64,000 nt of DNA from Oehlia diaphana (GCA_003833135.1 QZLH01000014.1:39239-103238); one strand, 5' to 3'. Shown: positions 10,854 to 21,495, counted from the first letter of the stretch. Made by a program: numbers and translations. Notes: generated by a model from the sequence alone, not told the origin.

Positions 10854-12275
10854 TTAAAAATATATATCTAGCATAGGAACGCATTTAAAATCTTCAATTA
10901 CTCCAATGCTTTTATATTTGTCGATCAACTCCATATAATCTTCTCTTACATAAGTGTGATCAGCTGTTTGTATGGAAAGTGTGGGCCGGCCTTTCCACTT
11001 TTCAAAGAATTCCTCCAAGTTTTTCAAAGAAAATTGAAAATCATTGAAAAATCTAATTTCTCTTAGACTAGTTGGTGCCGACCTAATTAATATTTTTAGT
11101 AATTCATTTCCAGTTTCTTCTCTATCAGAATTATGTATAAATAATAATAATAATGATTTTAGATTTTGGCAAGCTTTTAATAATTTATCAAATTCAATAA
11201 AATATTCTGATGAAAATGTAAGTGATAAATATTCGATTAAAGGACAATTTTCATAAATTTTACGAATATAAACGAGAGAATCTTCATTAAAATTAACTTC
11301 ATAATCGTAATTATTATAATATCTTAATGAAATTTCCCTAAGATTTCCTCTACTATTTTCAATTATACTAGAAGCTGCACTTAATGAAATATAATCTACA
11401 TTAAAGACCTCAAGTTCATGATAAATTAATTTGTATTCATTAATAAAAATAAAAACATTAGTAATTATTAATGTTTTTAATTTATAAAGTTTTGGAAGTG
11501 TCTCTTGAAGAAATTGGTATTCACAACCTTCAATAAATTGAAAGAGCAGTATTAAATGATTAAGGGAACTTGCATTTTTTGTTAATGCAAGAAAAATTTC
11601 ATCATATGGATCCCCAATATATTCTTCGTAACCAAAATTATCTTCCCATTCAAAATATTTTAAATTTTTTTGAACTTCTATTAATTTAACAATTCCATGA
11701 TTAACTGATACTCCTTCATTAGTAATAATAATTCTATGTATATTTTGACAGATACTAGCTAATCCATAAAAGTATGAAGAATCAATAGATGTGTCACATT
11801 TTAATTCACAGAGTGATTCAAGACGAGACTTAGCTTCTGGAAAATAAAATACTTGATGTTCAATTGATCTAATATTCAAATATTTTAATTCAGGACATTT
11901 TCTAATTATGAGACCGTAGATTTCTCTTTGTAAAATAAATTGATTATATGAGCTCGAGGATCCTACAGAAATTATAATATTCAAAATATCTACATCAATA
12001 CTTTTACAAAAAGATAGATAATCAAATGAAATTGATTGTGGAGGTTGTCTTGTTAACAATTCTTTAATATCGTTAGGTAAATAAGACATAACAATATAAT
12101 ATAAAGAAACTTTATCAACATAATTAATAGTGTAGTTCCAAGGATTCCTCCATAGAATTGGAATTACATTTTCACACCAAAGTCTATTAACCGTTAGGCA
12201 CGAAAAGAGAGATTTTGAATCTTCATGCAATTCTTCAAAAATTAAAAAAAGAATATCTTTATTAAGTTCAGGCAT
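10854..12275 (-). CDS. F-box/LRR-like protein
   Basis: Single-exon frame of 473 residues from ATG (MPELNKDILFLIFEELHEDS). F-box at residues 3-46 with SLFSCLTVNRLWCENVIPIL. Central motif LCELKCDTSIDSSYFYGLAS. Near the end, VREDYMELIDKYKSIGVIED matches the C-terminal signature of the family. LRR-like segments such as KLKTLIITNVFI and LREISLRYYNN fill the middle. It is somewhat shorter than its paralogues in the first third. An upstream motif copy lies 165-190 bases before the ATG. Next to it begins the inverted-arm element at 12627. Confidence 0.86.
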   Translation of the reverse strand: MPELNKDILFLIFEELHEDSKSLFSCLTVNRLWCENVIPILWRNPWNYTINYVDKVSLYYIVMSYLPNDIKELLTRQPPQSISFDYLSFCKSIDVDILNIIISVGSSSSYNQFILQREIYGLIIRKCPELKYLNIRSIEHQVFYFPEAKSRLESLCELKCDTSIDSSYFYGLASICQNIHRIIITNEGVSVNHGIVKLIEVQKNLKYFEWEDNFGYEEYIGDPYDEIFLALTKNASSLNHLILLFQFIEGCEYQFLQETLPKLYKLKTLIITNVFIFINEYKLIYHELEVFNVDYISLSAASSIIENSRGNLREISLRYYNNYDYEVNFNEDSLVYIRKIYENCPLIEYLSLTFSSEYFIEFDKLLKACQNLKSLLLLFIHNSDREETGNELLKILIRSAPTSLREIRFFNDFQFSLKNLEEFFEKWKGRPTLSIQTADHTYVREDYMELIDKYKSIGVIEDFKCVPMLDIYF

Positions 12276-12431
12276 TTCTTTTATCCAACAAACAAAACAA
12301 AAAAATTGTAAAATGAAATATTTAGAAGTGACAGTTTTTAAAGGTTACAGAAAAAGAATTTAAAAGGGCATAAATTATGAATGAAGACTAATTTATATAA
12401 TAAAACAGGAGCGCCCAACTAGATTCGTCTG

Positions 12432-12464
12432 TGCAACTATAACGTTGATCAAATAATGTTTCAC
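12432..12464 (-). promoter_or_regulatory. Shared upstream motif of F-box genes
   Basis: On the minus strand, GTGAAACATTATTTGATCAA is followed by ATAGTTGCAC. The same two blocks lie upstream of the F-box genes starting at 20852, 24457 and 35547. Distance to the ATG at 12275 is about 160-190 bases. Confidence 0.55.
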
Positions 12465-12626
12465 AGCAATAAAGATAATTTAATTAACAAAATAAATACA
12501 TATACTTTTTATATATCCATTATATTTTTTTTAAAAAAAAGAATTTCGATCGGAAATGGTCGCGTGAGCGAAAGTATCAAATTTCCTAAATTACTCAGCA
12601 TCCAGAACTATCCAATATATATATTA

Positions 12627-12962
12627 TAAGTAGTAAAAATGAGGTTTTTGGCACATTTCGTCCAAATGAACCTAGGAGGGTATTGCAAAAATTACATATA
12701 GCAAATTATAATGACATTTACTTGTAAGCCTAAGAAATCCAATTTGCCTTCTTACCTTTTCATTCTCTTTGAAATCGTTTGTTTCCTAGAAGTAAAAAAA
12801 AAAATTTCTACTTTGGCACATTCCTATTTGAAACCCATTTGGCTTCCAATCTGGATAACAAAAATTTCGCATATAGTTCTCAAATTCTGGATTGCAAGTT
12901 GCCTTCCAATAGCATGCTCAACTATAAACAAGTGGTATAAGAAATAAGGCACGCTCCCAATA
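12627..12962 (+). repeat. Left inverted arm
   Basis: Inverted copy of 17948-18379 (see the parent element). A 78-codon open frame inside it is an artefact of the repeat, since the equivalent frame is not kept in the other arm. Confidence 0.7.
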
Positions 12963-13390
12963 GTATATCATAATGGCAGCACTAGCTGGAAAAACAAGCG
13001 TGAGGAGGAGCGGATACGCAGTTCGACAGGAGAATATTATTAGCAGAAGCATAAGCCATTTAGGGCGATGCAGATGCTAATATATACTTTTGCGACCATA
13101 TTCTAGTGTATGCTAATAAATGAGGCATGAAAATAAGGTTTACGATAGGCGGAGCGTAGCGGACCTCTGTGCAAAGTGAAGCGAAGCACATGTAAACAAA
13201 ACATTTAAGTATATAATGTTTGCAACCTCCTTTGATCAAAGATCTTAAGGAGAAAAAGCTTTTCCAATTATTTCTATACATCAACTTGAAAAAATATTTC
13301 ACTAAACAGTTGGCCTATCTTCCTTTACCTTTGGTACTGCGTGAGGGCCTGAATTTTTGATGCTGATAAATTCTCTAAAACGATACTTAC

Positions 13391-13558
13391 CTGCATGCTT
13401 TTTACAAGCGCCATATACAGAGGAGTTAATTTACCGCATTCAATACAGGGAACTCGATTAGGTGAATTCCGGTGAACTTTACACCCTTCTGGGCGATAAC
13501 ATTCTTCATTGCAAACTGCACCACTTCGTAGGATATAGGGACAATGATAAAATCCCAT
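13391..13558 (-). pseudogene. Cys-rich header exon (start of a multi-exon gene)
   Basis: From ATG 13558 the frame reads MGFYHCPYILRSGAVC, then CYRPEGCKVHR and VPCIECGKLT: seven Cys and two His spaced like a small zinc-binding module. After KLT one base appears missing; in the shifted frame the expected VYGACKKHA follows, ending at a good donor (GCAG/GTAAGT, 13390). I recall similar headers in Rhizophagus repeat-family proteins but cannot name them. No continuing exon was found, so this is a fragment or pseudogene. The longer open frame upstream to 13720 looks like non-coding leader. Confidence 0.5.
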
Positions 13559-14355
13559 AGTATCTTTTTTGAATATATATCTAACTCTAATTAACTGAAT
13601 AAATAATTTTATTTTAAACTTTTTTTCTAATACTATATAACCGTTAAGAAAAATATGAGTGGAATTCTTGGTAGTACTATCACCGCGCATTAGGAAGTTT
13701 ATTTGAAAAACTTCTTCCAAGCTGGAGAGACCTGACGGATAATTACGAACACCTATTTATTTTTTCATACCTCTACTGCTATACGCCTGTACCTTTACCT
13801 GGGAACTTAAAGAGATGCTTCCAGGTATCCAGACTTGATTTTCCAGAATATAATTGTAATACCTCAGCTCAGTAATGCGCGGTCTCAACAATCCAAGCTT
13901 GGATGCCAATACTTTGTACAAGATGGGAATTATTCAATGTTACGTGACAAATGTAAAGACTTGATTTATAATACAGATAAAGAAATAAATACAATTATGG
14001 ACTTTTTTTCTATGTGTTATCCTGAATTTTTCATTGTAATAAAATATTTTTTATAGAAAAAATCAATGCATGAATTTTATTTATTTAATCTTTGAATAGC
14101 AATTAATTATCCACTAAATACATCTTTAATTTGGATTCCACGTCTAAATGTAATTCTAACATCTACATAATGTGTCTGATTCATATTTAGATAAATGACT
14201 TTAGATCTGATCTGATCTTATACTTGGGGCAACATACGTGAAGCTAACTGAGTTGCTGTTGCACAAAAAATATCAATCAATGCATACAGGTGCCTTTCTA
14301 CATTTGCTCAGATTATTCACTCTAGAAAGTGCTCTTCTGCTCAAATTTATTTGTC

Positions 14356-14823
14356 GACGAGCCGATCGGTGAGACATAATTCGAACTCTTGGTAGTTAGA
14401 ATCTTCGTTGTCCTCTCCAAATAGATCCTCTTCCTGTAGATCTTCCTCTTTTTTTTGGTATGCTCTTCTTAAAAAGTCAGCAAGATGTTCTAAAGGAGTG
14501 ATATTTTCCTCTGCAAAAAAATAAATTGTTAAAAAGTATTATCGTAGTAAAACAATAATAAATAAATACTTACTTTTTGCTTGATTAATATGTGTCTTGA
14601 ACCAGATTTCTTTTCGAAAATCTATTATGCAATATATAGTAACCTTTAATACAATAACTAGTTATATTCAAAAATAATAAACAACAAACCTCTTCCGTTT
14701 TTATTGAGAACTGCCCACTGTTCTTCTAAACCTTCAAAACAAGAAGGAATTTCGGGTATTATGTCTTTCAAAATATTGTTCAAGGGAGTGTCTTCAGAAG
14801 TATTGTTCGAGGATGAGGTACTA
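14356..14823 (-). CDS. Three-exon 3' part of an unidentified gene
   Basis: Minus-strand exons near 14692-14823, 14574-14621 and 14356-14512 are joined by introns with GT-AG ends that preserve frame. The acceptors are TTTTGTAG, GCATAATAG and TTTTTTTGCAG. The product ends in LEHLADFLRRAYQKKEEDLQ and an acidic tail to TAA (14356-14358). There is no frame break, unlike its neighbours. The 5' end is unclear: upstream sequence to 15086 contains a run of about 28 A (T on the plus strand) and no ATG. Helical and acidic; function unknown. It may be the 3' end of the coiled-coil gene to its right. Confidence 0.45.
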
Positions 14824-15018
14824 CAAAAGAAGCCGTGAATAAAAAGTTGGTATATCAGATGGTATAATAATATGCTTTGGCTTTATTTATCTAATAATAC
14901 CTGAGGAGTTGTATAAGTAAATGAAAAATAACTAATATAAAAATGATCAGAAGCCACAGAAAGGATGATAGATTGATAAAAGGAAGTGAAAGAAGGAAAC
15001 AGCAAATATAAATGATAT

Positions 15019-15049
<31 letters not shown>

Positions 15050-15199
15050 GATAAGAATGAGATGAGTAAGAAGAATAATCAGTCAATCAGTGATGAAGTG
15101 CATTTATATATGACGCGCTAGATATGGTAGACATGTGATAAGTTACGTTGGTGTGGTGAACATCGCAGATGATTATCACGTTCCAGGTTGGTTGGTGTC

Positions 15200-15861
15200 T
15201 GCGAAAAAAAAAACATGGTTATTGATTATAAGTAGAGATCGAAACTTTTGGATGTTTGATCAATAATTCCTTAATTTTTTCGTATCCTTTCTGAAATACA
15301 ATTTCCGGTTTTTGATCATACCATATACTTCGAGAAGAAAGATTCCTTTTTGCTTATCATGATTAACGATGTCCTCGAGTTTTTGACGTCTTTATACCAG
15401 CTGGTGCTATGAAACGATGCTGAACTCCTTACATCTCCAATGCAATTCGATGTTTTTGGAAGAAAGCATTAAGCTCTAATCCATTCAAGAAAGGAGGGCG
15501 ATACTCAATATCGGCTCCTCATGAAGAATTTCCTTAGCTACAGTATCTGGATGCATGTAGTCTGTAATTTGCGATTTTTCTTAGATTCCAATTCCTTTTC
15601 ATATTCAATAATTTATTTTTTTTTTGCATTCTGAGCCTTGATCTCAATAATTATAGCCTCAATACTCTCAAGATGGTCTGGCTGTTTCAAACTAAGATGC
15701 TTTAATTTACTATATGGTCCTCAAAATCAGCATAATCTTTTCTGATAGAATTTATAAACTCAGCTTTTCTCGGATTTAAGCTTGGCATTTTCAGCGGCTT
15801 TCCTTAACCGAAGCTTAACTGTTTTTTCTTGTTTTAATAAATCAAGCTCGGATGACATTCT
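15200..15861 (-). pseudogene. Coiled-coil plus Vsr/PD-(D/E)XK-like nuclease gene, decayed
   Basis: From ATG near 15857 the minus strand reads MSSELDLLKQEK and a short coiled coil, then (through several frame changes) EYRPPFLNGLELNAFFQKHR, IALEM-stop-GVQHRF, KLEDIVNHDKQKGIFLLEV and WYDQKPEIVFQKGYEKIKEL. The pattern E-x-QG-x-QH, then D-x2-K, then a hydrophobic strand and WY resembles Vsr-like endonuclease domains found with coiled coils in this lineage. I infer this from pattern memory. One stop replaces what is usually Gln in the core motif, and at least three frame shifts are visible. It is not translatable as it stands. Confidence 0.5.
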
Positions 15862-16144
15862 TTGAGAATGTTTTATACATGACGGGAATTATTCAAAAGT
15901 TCGTTAGTATAGTGTATATAAGACACGACATGTTACTGAAAGTAACAAATAATTAGGTTATACCGGCTGATCGTGACCAATGTTGACGATTTTTGTCCAA
16001 GAAAAATTTTTATTAATACATGCGGAAAACAAGTACAAAGCTCTGGACCTTGCCCGTGATACATGACGAAGTTTCTACATTTCTATCCTAAGCCCTATCT
16101 GTCCCTAAATTCTAATTCGACTTTCCTGCGATGTTGCTTAATGA

Positions 16145-17550
16145 CTATACCCTCTTTACTCCACTTTGAGAAGCTTTAACCGGCTTCTGTGCCTCCAGTA
16201 ACCATACAATATGCCCGAGGACCTTTTCCACTTTAGCTTGTAAATTCTCATCTTTATACACGACAGTCACCGGTTCCGATAGCTTAAACGAAGGCTTTCC
16301 CTCATCGAACATTCCATAAAGTACCATTCGGAAACATCGGTAACAATTCTAAACACCCTATCTACGTCCCGCCCATTATCGATGTCTTCGGCTTTACGTT
16401 TACGTGACAAAGTTTGATTCCATCTGCACGGATGCCTGAGCAAATCCCTTCATAAAATCTTCCTTCTTAAATTCGATTATACCAATGATCCTGCCGGTTG
16501 AGTGACACTCTATCGCATAATCAAGGTCTCCTTGCCCATTTCGATCTCTATAAGTTTTCCGGTATGAGCTTGAAATTATCTTTGTAAAACGAGACCCGGA
16601 AGCCAGATAGCTGTAAGAATAAATAGTTTTCGTTGCCTCATTCGCCTTGTTGAGGGGAGTAACCTCTCGACGAAGTTTTATTTCTGCGATTAGGTGCTCA
16701 ATCACAGCCTTGGACTTATCGTTATTTAGGTCCGCAGAACCACATGAAAAAGGAGGGAACACGTGTCTGGATTTGGGTCATTGCTAATACCATAAAGCTG
16801 GCACACTTTTGGGAACGACCAAGCTGAGAAAGGTTTTGATGGCGTCTCGATAAATACAGTAAACTTGAGATTTTTATTTGACACGAATATGCGGAGGATT
16901 CCACGAAGATCTTGATCGTTCCGAGGCGAATTTTTCTCCATCATTCATGAAGTTGAGATCCGCCCATCACTTTCAAGTGCGGGTGGTTGATACATCTTAC
17001 GTATATAATCTTTGAGGCCTTCGAGAGTCGCATGTTCGATATTTGCAGTCCACTTATTTTGCTTTCGTTTCGGGTAAACGACGACGTCGACGTCTGTAAT
17101 GTGAAGACGGTTAGAAAAAACAATATAAACCTCTCGACCTTTCCCATTATTTAATACATACCGTGTGTGAACTTGTTGAGTAATGCTTGCAACGAGGCGA
17201 CTTGCTCAAGTAATTCCTGTTCACGGCTCGAAGTGGCGGTTGACACGGGCGGTTCGACTAAGACATGAACATGCTCCTCGACCGGCGAATCAGGAAAGTA
17301 TTTCGAAATCTTTTTTATTGCTAACAGCTCACCGTTTTCCTGAAGTGAGAGAATGCTTATGGGATCGACATGATCGCCAGGAATTTCTACTTTCCATAGC
17401 TTGAGTTCGTCAGCCTCTACACCATGAAAAGTTATGTTTTTCCGCTTTAATAACTTTCTTGAGGTAGCTAACAAGCTGGTCCCTATCAATATCAACAAGA
17501 AAAGCGTTCGCGGTCGTATTTCCTTTGACGAAAGTGATAGACAGCGACTT
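16145..17550 (-). pseudogene. Crinkler-type effector with nuclease-like C-terminus, broken
   Basis: The N-terminal part matches the Crinkler header: DADELKLWKVEI-like residues, KYFPDSP and the diagnostic EEHVHVLVEPP, ending before an in-frame intron (17094-17161, GTATGT...TTACAG). The C-terminal part has GDLDYAIE, IIGIIEFKKEDF and AQASVQMES, fitting a PD-(D/E)XK fold (D, then E-x-K, then Q). Breaks are: the expected ATG position (17548-17550) reads AAG; an extra T near 17425; a shifted patch near 16920-16950; shifts near 16760, 16410 and 16330. GC content is higher than in neighbouring genes. Crinklers are secreted or host-directed effectors in oomycetes and are abundant in Rhizophagus. This copy is probably inactive unless the breaks are assembly errors. 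Confidence 0.75.
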
Positions 17551-17947
17551 TTATAGTATTTTTTGCGAAATATTATTGGTGTACGTGAGGACAAAGTGAT
17601 AAAAAAAACCATTAATATTGAGATAGGGTATATGATCGTGTTTCACAGACCTGCCGTGTGATCCATTATTTTGTAACACGAATGCAGTGAATCAAGTGAT
17701 CATCACTCCGTAACAGAGTGAAATTAATTCAGAACGCTTTCTTGAATAGCCAGAGAAATGATTTGTAATATTTTTATTGTATATATCATGAAATAAAAAC
17801 GTCACCGGAAGCGGACAATAATACATAAAAAATTGTGAATAGTTCGCTTTACATGATATGAATAAAATACTAATTATCTTTGCTTAGTACCTCTGCAATG
17901 GCTTGTTCTAGTTTTAGTAGTAATCAAGTAGTATATCAATTGGATCC

Positions 17948-18379
17948 ATCCCAGTGTGTCTTGTTTCTTATACTACTTTGCTTAAAGTTGAGCATGCTAT
18001 TGGAAGGTAACTCAAATGGGTTTCGAATAGGAATGTGCCAAAGTAGAAATTTTTTTTACTTCTAGGAAACAAACGATTTCAAAGAGAATGAAAAGCAGGA
18101 AGGCAAATTGAATTTCTTAGGCTTACAAGTAATATTTCGCTATGTGTAATTTTTGCATTATCCAGGACGAAATGTGCCAAAAACCTCATTTTTATACTAC
18201 AGTCAAACCTTTATATAACGATATGTCGGGACATATATGAAATTTTTAGAAAATATCGTTATCAAAAAGTTATACCGATATTTATATGTCTCACATATAG
18301 CGGAAAAATAAAATTTATCGGTATATCGTGTTTTTAATGGTATATCGAATATCGGTATATCGAAGTCAGACTGTACTTA
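17948..18379 (-). repeat. Right inverted arm, interrupted by a MITE
   Basis: Inverted copy of 12627-12962. Its outermost part (TACTACTTA) continues on the far side of the MITE at 18200-18373, showing that the MITE inserted into an existing arm. Confidence 0.65.
18200..18373. mobile_element. pogo/Tc1-mariner-like MITE
   Basis: 174 bases with inverted ends (CAGTCAAACCTTTATATAAC on the left; CAGTCTGACTTCGATATACC when the right end is reversed), flanked by TA on both sides (18198-18199 and 18374-18375). The interior repeats TATCGGTATATCG. Non-autonomous, with no coding capacity. CAGT termini with TA duplication suit the pogo/Tc1-mariner group. Confidence 0.7.
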
Positions 18380-19406
18380 CTGTATAATCTGAAATATCTG
18401 TCAATCAGAAGTCAGAACATTTTGACCAGATCATTCAATTAAGCAATCCAAACATGTGATCAAATTATTGACTCTTGATCGCAAATAAATTTTTTTCCAA
18501 TAAATATAAATGGCATATCAGTAAATATTGGAAATTTATATTTTTAAATCAAATTAGATTTTTAAGTATCCTGTCGATGAAGCAAAGAATTCTGAAGAAT
18601 AACTATAAAAGCCGAACGAGGAAAGTTTTTCTTGGATTAAATACTTTACTATATATATTCTTGTTGTTTGAAATATTCGCATTTAAATCTCAAGCATAGT
18701 AGCATTTAATTTTTCCTCGAGAATAGGGCATCGATTTGCGTCAGGTGATAACTGACGTGCGCCACTTGGCATGTAACCCACGTAACGTCGTTAACGTTAA
18801 TGTATAATTTGTATAATTAAACATTAAATTTTCTTATTGTCCGAAACGTTAACAAAGGACTTTTAATTATACTCAAAAGCATGCAATGTCTGTCCGTCAC
18901 GCCGAGTGTATGCCCAATGAAATTTTAGGATCAGGTGTAGTAACAATAATTTTTACATAGCAACAGAAAAATAAAATTATGACAAATGAAATTTTAGGAT
19001 CAACAAAATAACAAAAAAACTAAATTATTAAAAATTCACGTTAATTATTTTTTTATAAATTATAATAAAATTTTTAAAATAATAAATATCATTCGCTTTC
19101 TAAAGTGTAAATTAATCGTTGCTTCCAAAAATTAGATAAAATAAAGTGTGATCCTCTAAATCGTAGCTTTGAACCAATTATTTATCTTATACATTTTTTT
19201 TAACTTTAGCGATGATACATTTTTTAACTGTACATTTATGTATAACTTATTGTGATATACAAATTTATTTATAGAATAAAAAATTAGTTTATTATAAATA
19301 CCTGAGTCAGGTATCAATTTACATCTGACGCAAATCTTATTCATATTTATTAAGTACTATATAAAAAATACAGGTGATAAAATTAACTAAAATGAAGAAA
19401 ATGTGA
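18380..19406. other. Intergenic
   Basis: AT-rich, with no supported gene. It holds the second copy (18727-18800) of the repeat at 3040-3115 and short related pieces near 19308-19340 (TCAGGTATCAATTTACATCT). Confidence 0.4.
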
Positions 19407-20852
19407 CTAAGATATAAAATCTTTAATTACTCCTTTATTTTTATATTTTTTTATTAGTTTCATATAATCATTACTTTTATAAATATCACCAGTTGTATAT
19501 ATAGAAAGTGCATTTAGACCTCTCCATTTTTCTAAGAATTCTTCCAAACTTTTCAAAGGGAATTGAGAATTTCCATAAAATTTGATTTCTCTTAGATTAT
19601 TTGGCGTTGATCTAATTAATATTTTCAACAATTTTTTCCCAGTTTCTTCGTTTGTATTTATTCCATCAATATTTAATATAATTAATGATAATGACTTCAA
19701 ATATTTACAATCTTTTAATAACTTTTCAAGTTCAGTTAAATGTTCATCTGATGATAAACATAATAGTGACAAATTTTCAATCAAAGGACAATTTTCATAA
19801 ATTTTGCGAATAAAAATGAGAGATTCTTCTTCAATATCATCACAATCATATTCATAATATTCATAACTTAATGGAATTTCCTTGATATGTCCTCCGCTAT
19901 TTTCAATTATACTAGAAGCTTTACCTAATGAAATAAAATCTATATTAAAGATCTCTAGATCACGATAGATCATCTTATTTAATTGATTTTCAGAAGAAAT
20001 TATATGAAAATCACCAGTAATTATTAATGTTTTTAATTTATGAAGTTTTGTAAGTACATCTTGTAGGGTTGTGTGTTCATAAACTTCAATAAAATTAAAT
20101 GACATTATTAAATGATTAAGAACATCTGCTTTTTTTTCTAATGCAAGTAAAATTTCTTCATAAGGATCTCCTATAAATTCTTCATTTTCAAAATCATCCC
20201 TCCATTCAAAATATTTTAAATTCTCTTGAATTTTGATTAATTTAACCGTTCCAACATTAACTTCCAAGCATTTGTTTATAATGATGAGCCTTTGTATAGA
20301 TTTACAAATACGCGCTAATCCATAAAAGTGTATAGAATCAATAGAAGTATCACATTTTAATTCGCAAAGTGATTCAAGACAAGCCTTAGCTTCAGGAAAA
20401 TAAAATATTTGATGTTCAATTGATTCAATATTCAAATACTTCAATTCAGGACATTTTTTAATCATGAGACTGTAAATTTCTTGTTGTAAAAGAAATTGAT
20501 TATATGAATCTGAAGAACCTATAGAAATTATATCATTCAAAATATCTATATTAATACTCCTGCAAAAAGATAAATAATCAAACAAAAGTGATTTGTGTGA
20601 AATTGAAGGTAATTCAATCCCTTGATTTATTAAGAATTCTTTAATACCATCAGATAGATAGAAAGCAATAGTTGTAAACAAATAACATTTATTAAAATAA
20701 ATAATATTATAACGCCAAGGATCTTTCCATAGAATTGGAATAACAGTTTCACACCAAAGTTTATTAACCATTAAACTTGAAAAGAGAGATTTTGAATCTT
20801 CTTGAAATTCTTCAAAAATCAAAAAAAGGATATCTTTGTTTAAATTAGGCAT
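19407..20852 (-). CDS. F-box/LRR-like protein
   Basis: First ATG at 20852 (MPNLNKDILFLIFEEFQEDS) gives 481 residues; the open frame extends four codons upstream only through TTG. F-box residues 3-46 with SLFSSLMVNKLWCETVIPIL. Central motif LCELKCDTSIDSIHFYGLAR. C-terminal KSNDYMKLIKKYKNKGVIKD. LRR-like strands include KLKTLIITGDFHI and IKEIPLSYEYYEYD, almost the same as in the next gene (23003-24457), so the two are close duplicates. Single exon. The shared upstream motif lies about 175-205 bases before the ATG. Confidence 0.87.
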   Translation of the reverse strand: MPNLNKDILFLIFEEFQEDSKSLFSSLMVNKLWCETVIPILWKDPWRYNIIYFNKCYLFTTIAFYLSDGIKEFLINQGIELPSISHKSLLFDYLSFCRSINIDILNDIISIGSSDSYNQFLLQQEIYSLMIKKCPELKYLNIESIEHQIFYFPEAKACLESLCELKCDTSIDSIHFYGLARICKSIQRLIIINKCLEVNVGTVKLIKIQENLKYFEWRDDFENEEFIGDPYEEILLALEKKADVLNHLIMSFNFIEVYEHTTLQDVLTKLHKLKTLIITGDFHIISSENQLNKMIYRDLEIFNIDFISLGKASSIIENSGGHIKEIPLSYEYYEYDCDDIEEESLIFIRKIYENCPLIENLSLLCLSSDEHLTELEKLLKDCKYLKSLSLIILNIDGINTNEETGKKLLKILIRSTPNNLREIKFYGNSQFPLKSLEEFLEKWRGLNALSIYTTGDIYKSNDYMKLIKKYKNKGVIKDFIS

Positions 20853-21022
20853 TTTTCTATTCAATAATAATCTGTGTTTACAATAAAAATATTTTTTAAA
20901 AGTGATAAATTTTACGGTATTTAAATATTAATTACAAAAGAGAAAAATTGAATGAAATCTAAATTTATATAATAAGACGTCGGAGTCAAACCTTCACAAA
21001 CTCCGGCCAAATTGGATTATTC

Positions 21023-21058
21023 CGTACGACTATTACGCTGATCAAATAATGTTTCACA
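21023..21058 (-). promoter_or_regulatory. Shared upstream motif of F-box genes
   Basis: The minus strand reads GTGAAACATTATTTGATCAG, then CGTAATAGTCGTACGG: the two-block motif also seen at 12432-12464, 24641-24662 and 35355-35389. A nearby CGGAGT/ACTCCG hairpin is shared with the gene at 24457. Confidence 0.55.
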
Positions 21059-21178
21059 ACAATAAGGGTCATTAATGGTGACACAAATATTAATTTTCTT
21101 TAGAATACATACGTGAACGATTATTGATCGAAAAAAATATTAGTATTTAATCGATCATGTGATATATTTGGTTGGATT

Positions 21179-21495
21179 TACCCGACACTTTTATAATTAA
21201 AATTCCACCCCACGTGACCGGTGACATTTAAAGGGATGTGAAAAAAATAATTTTGTGAAGCAAAAAAAACCAAGTCCCTCAGATACTGTAAATATGAAAA
21301 CGCGGTGGGGTGTGATGCCGGCGATGAATTTTACAAAATCACGTGGGGTGGAAAAAGTGTCGGTGATGCAAATGTATCGTTCTTATACGTGTACGACATA
21401 CTATCTTATACGACCTAATATTGTGTGACATATACGTCGTATAAGGATATAGCACCTGATCGTATAAGAACGATACATTTGCGTCGGTGATACTG
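21179..21495. mobile_element. Inverted-repeat element hosting a second MITE
   Basis: Outer arms read CCGACACTTTT then CCACCCCACGTGA on the left, mirrored on the right by CACGTGGGGTGG and AAAAGTGTCGG (21339-21363). The element at 21368-21482 sits in its right end, duplicating GTCGGTGAT. Similar ACGTG arms occur at 7663-7722. Class unknown. Confidence 0.5.
21368..21482. mobile_element. MULE-like MITE with 9-bp target duplication
   Basis: 115 bases with perfect 22-base inverted ends beginning GCAAATGTATCGTTCTTATA. It is flanked by exact 9-base direct repeats GTCGGTGAT (21359-21367, 21483-21491). Nine-base duplications are typical of Mutator-like elements. No coding capacity. Confidence 0.8.

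Larger units (their letters stand above)
12627..18379. mobile_element. Putative 5.7 kb element bounded by long inverted arms
   Basis: The left arm (12627-12962) and right arm (17948-18379) are inverted copies. They share, in order from the outside, TAAGTAGT, AAAAATGAGGTTTTTGGCAC, CTTGTAAGCCTAAGAAATYC, TTTGAAATCGTTTGTTTCC and CCTTCCAATAGCATGCTCAA. The left arm has about 60 extra bases; the right arm is split by a 174-base MITE. TTTGGCACATT occurs twice in each arm, as expected of subterminal binding sites. The interior is visibly more GC-rich than the flanks and carries minus-strand genes, nearly all broken. No transposase was recognised and no clear target duplication was found. The alternative is two independent opposite insertions of one short repeat. 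Confidence 0.55.

Noticed and set aside
12711..12947. 78-codon frame
   Set aside because: Lies wholly in the inverted arm; the partner arm does not keep the frame.
13835..14056. 73-codon plus-strand frame inside the inverted-arm element
   Set aside because: No recognisable motif, opposite strand to all other genes of the element, and no splice context; chance frame more likely.
14883..15086. 67-codon frame with a Lys run
   Set aside because: Starts at TTG and passes through a 28-base homopolymer; probably leader or intron sequence.
17183..17404. Plus-strand frame opposite the Crinkler
   Set aside because: Antisense shadow of the Crinkler header.
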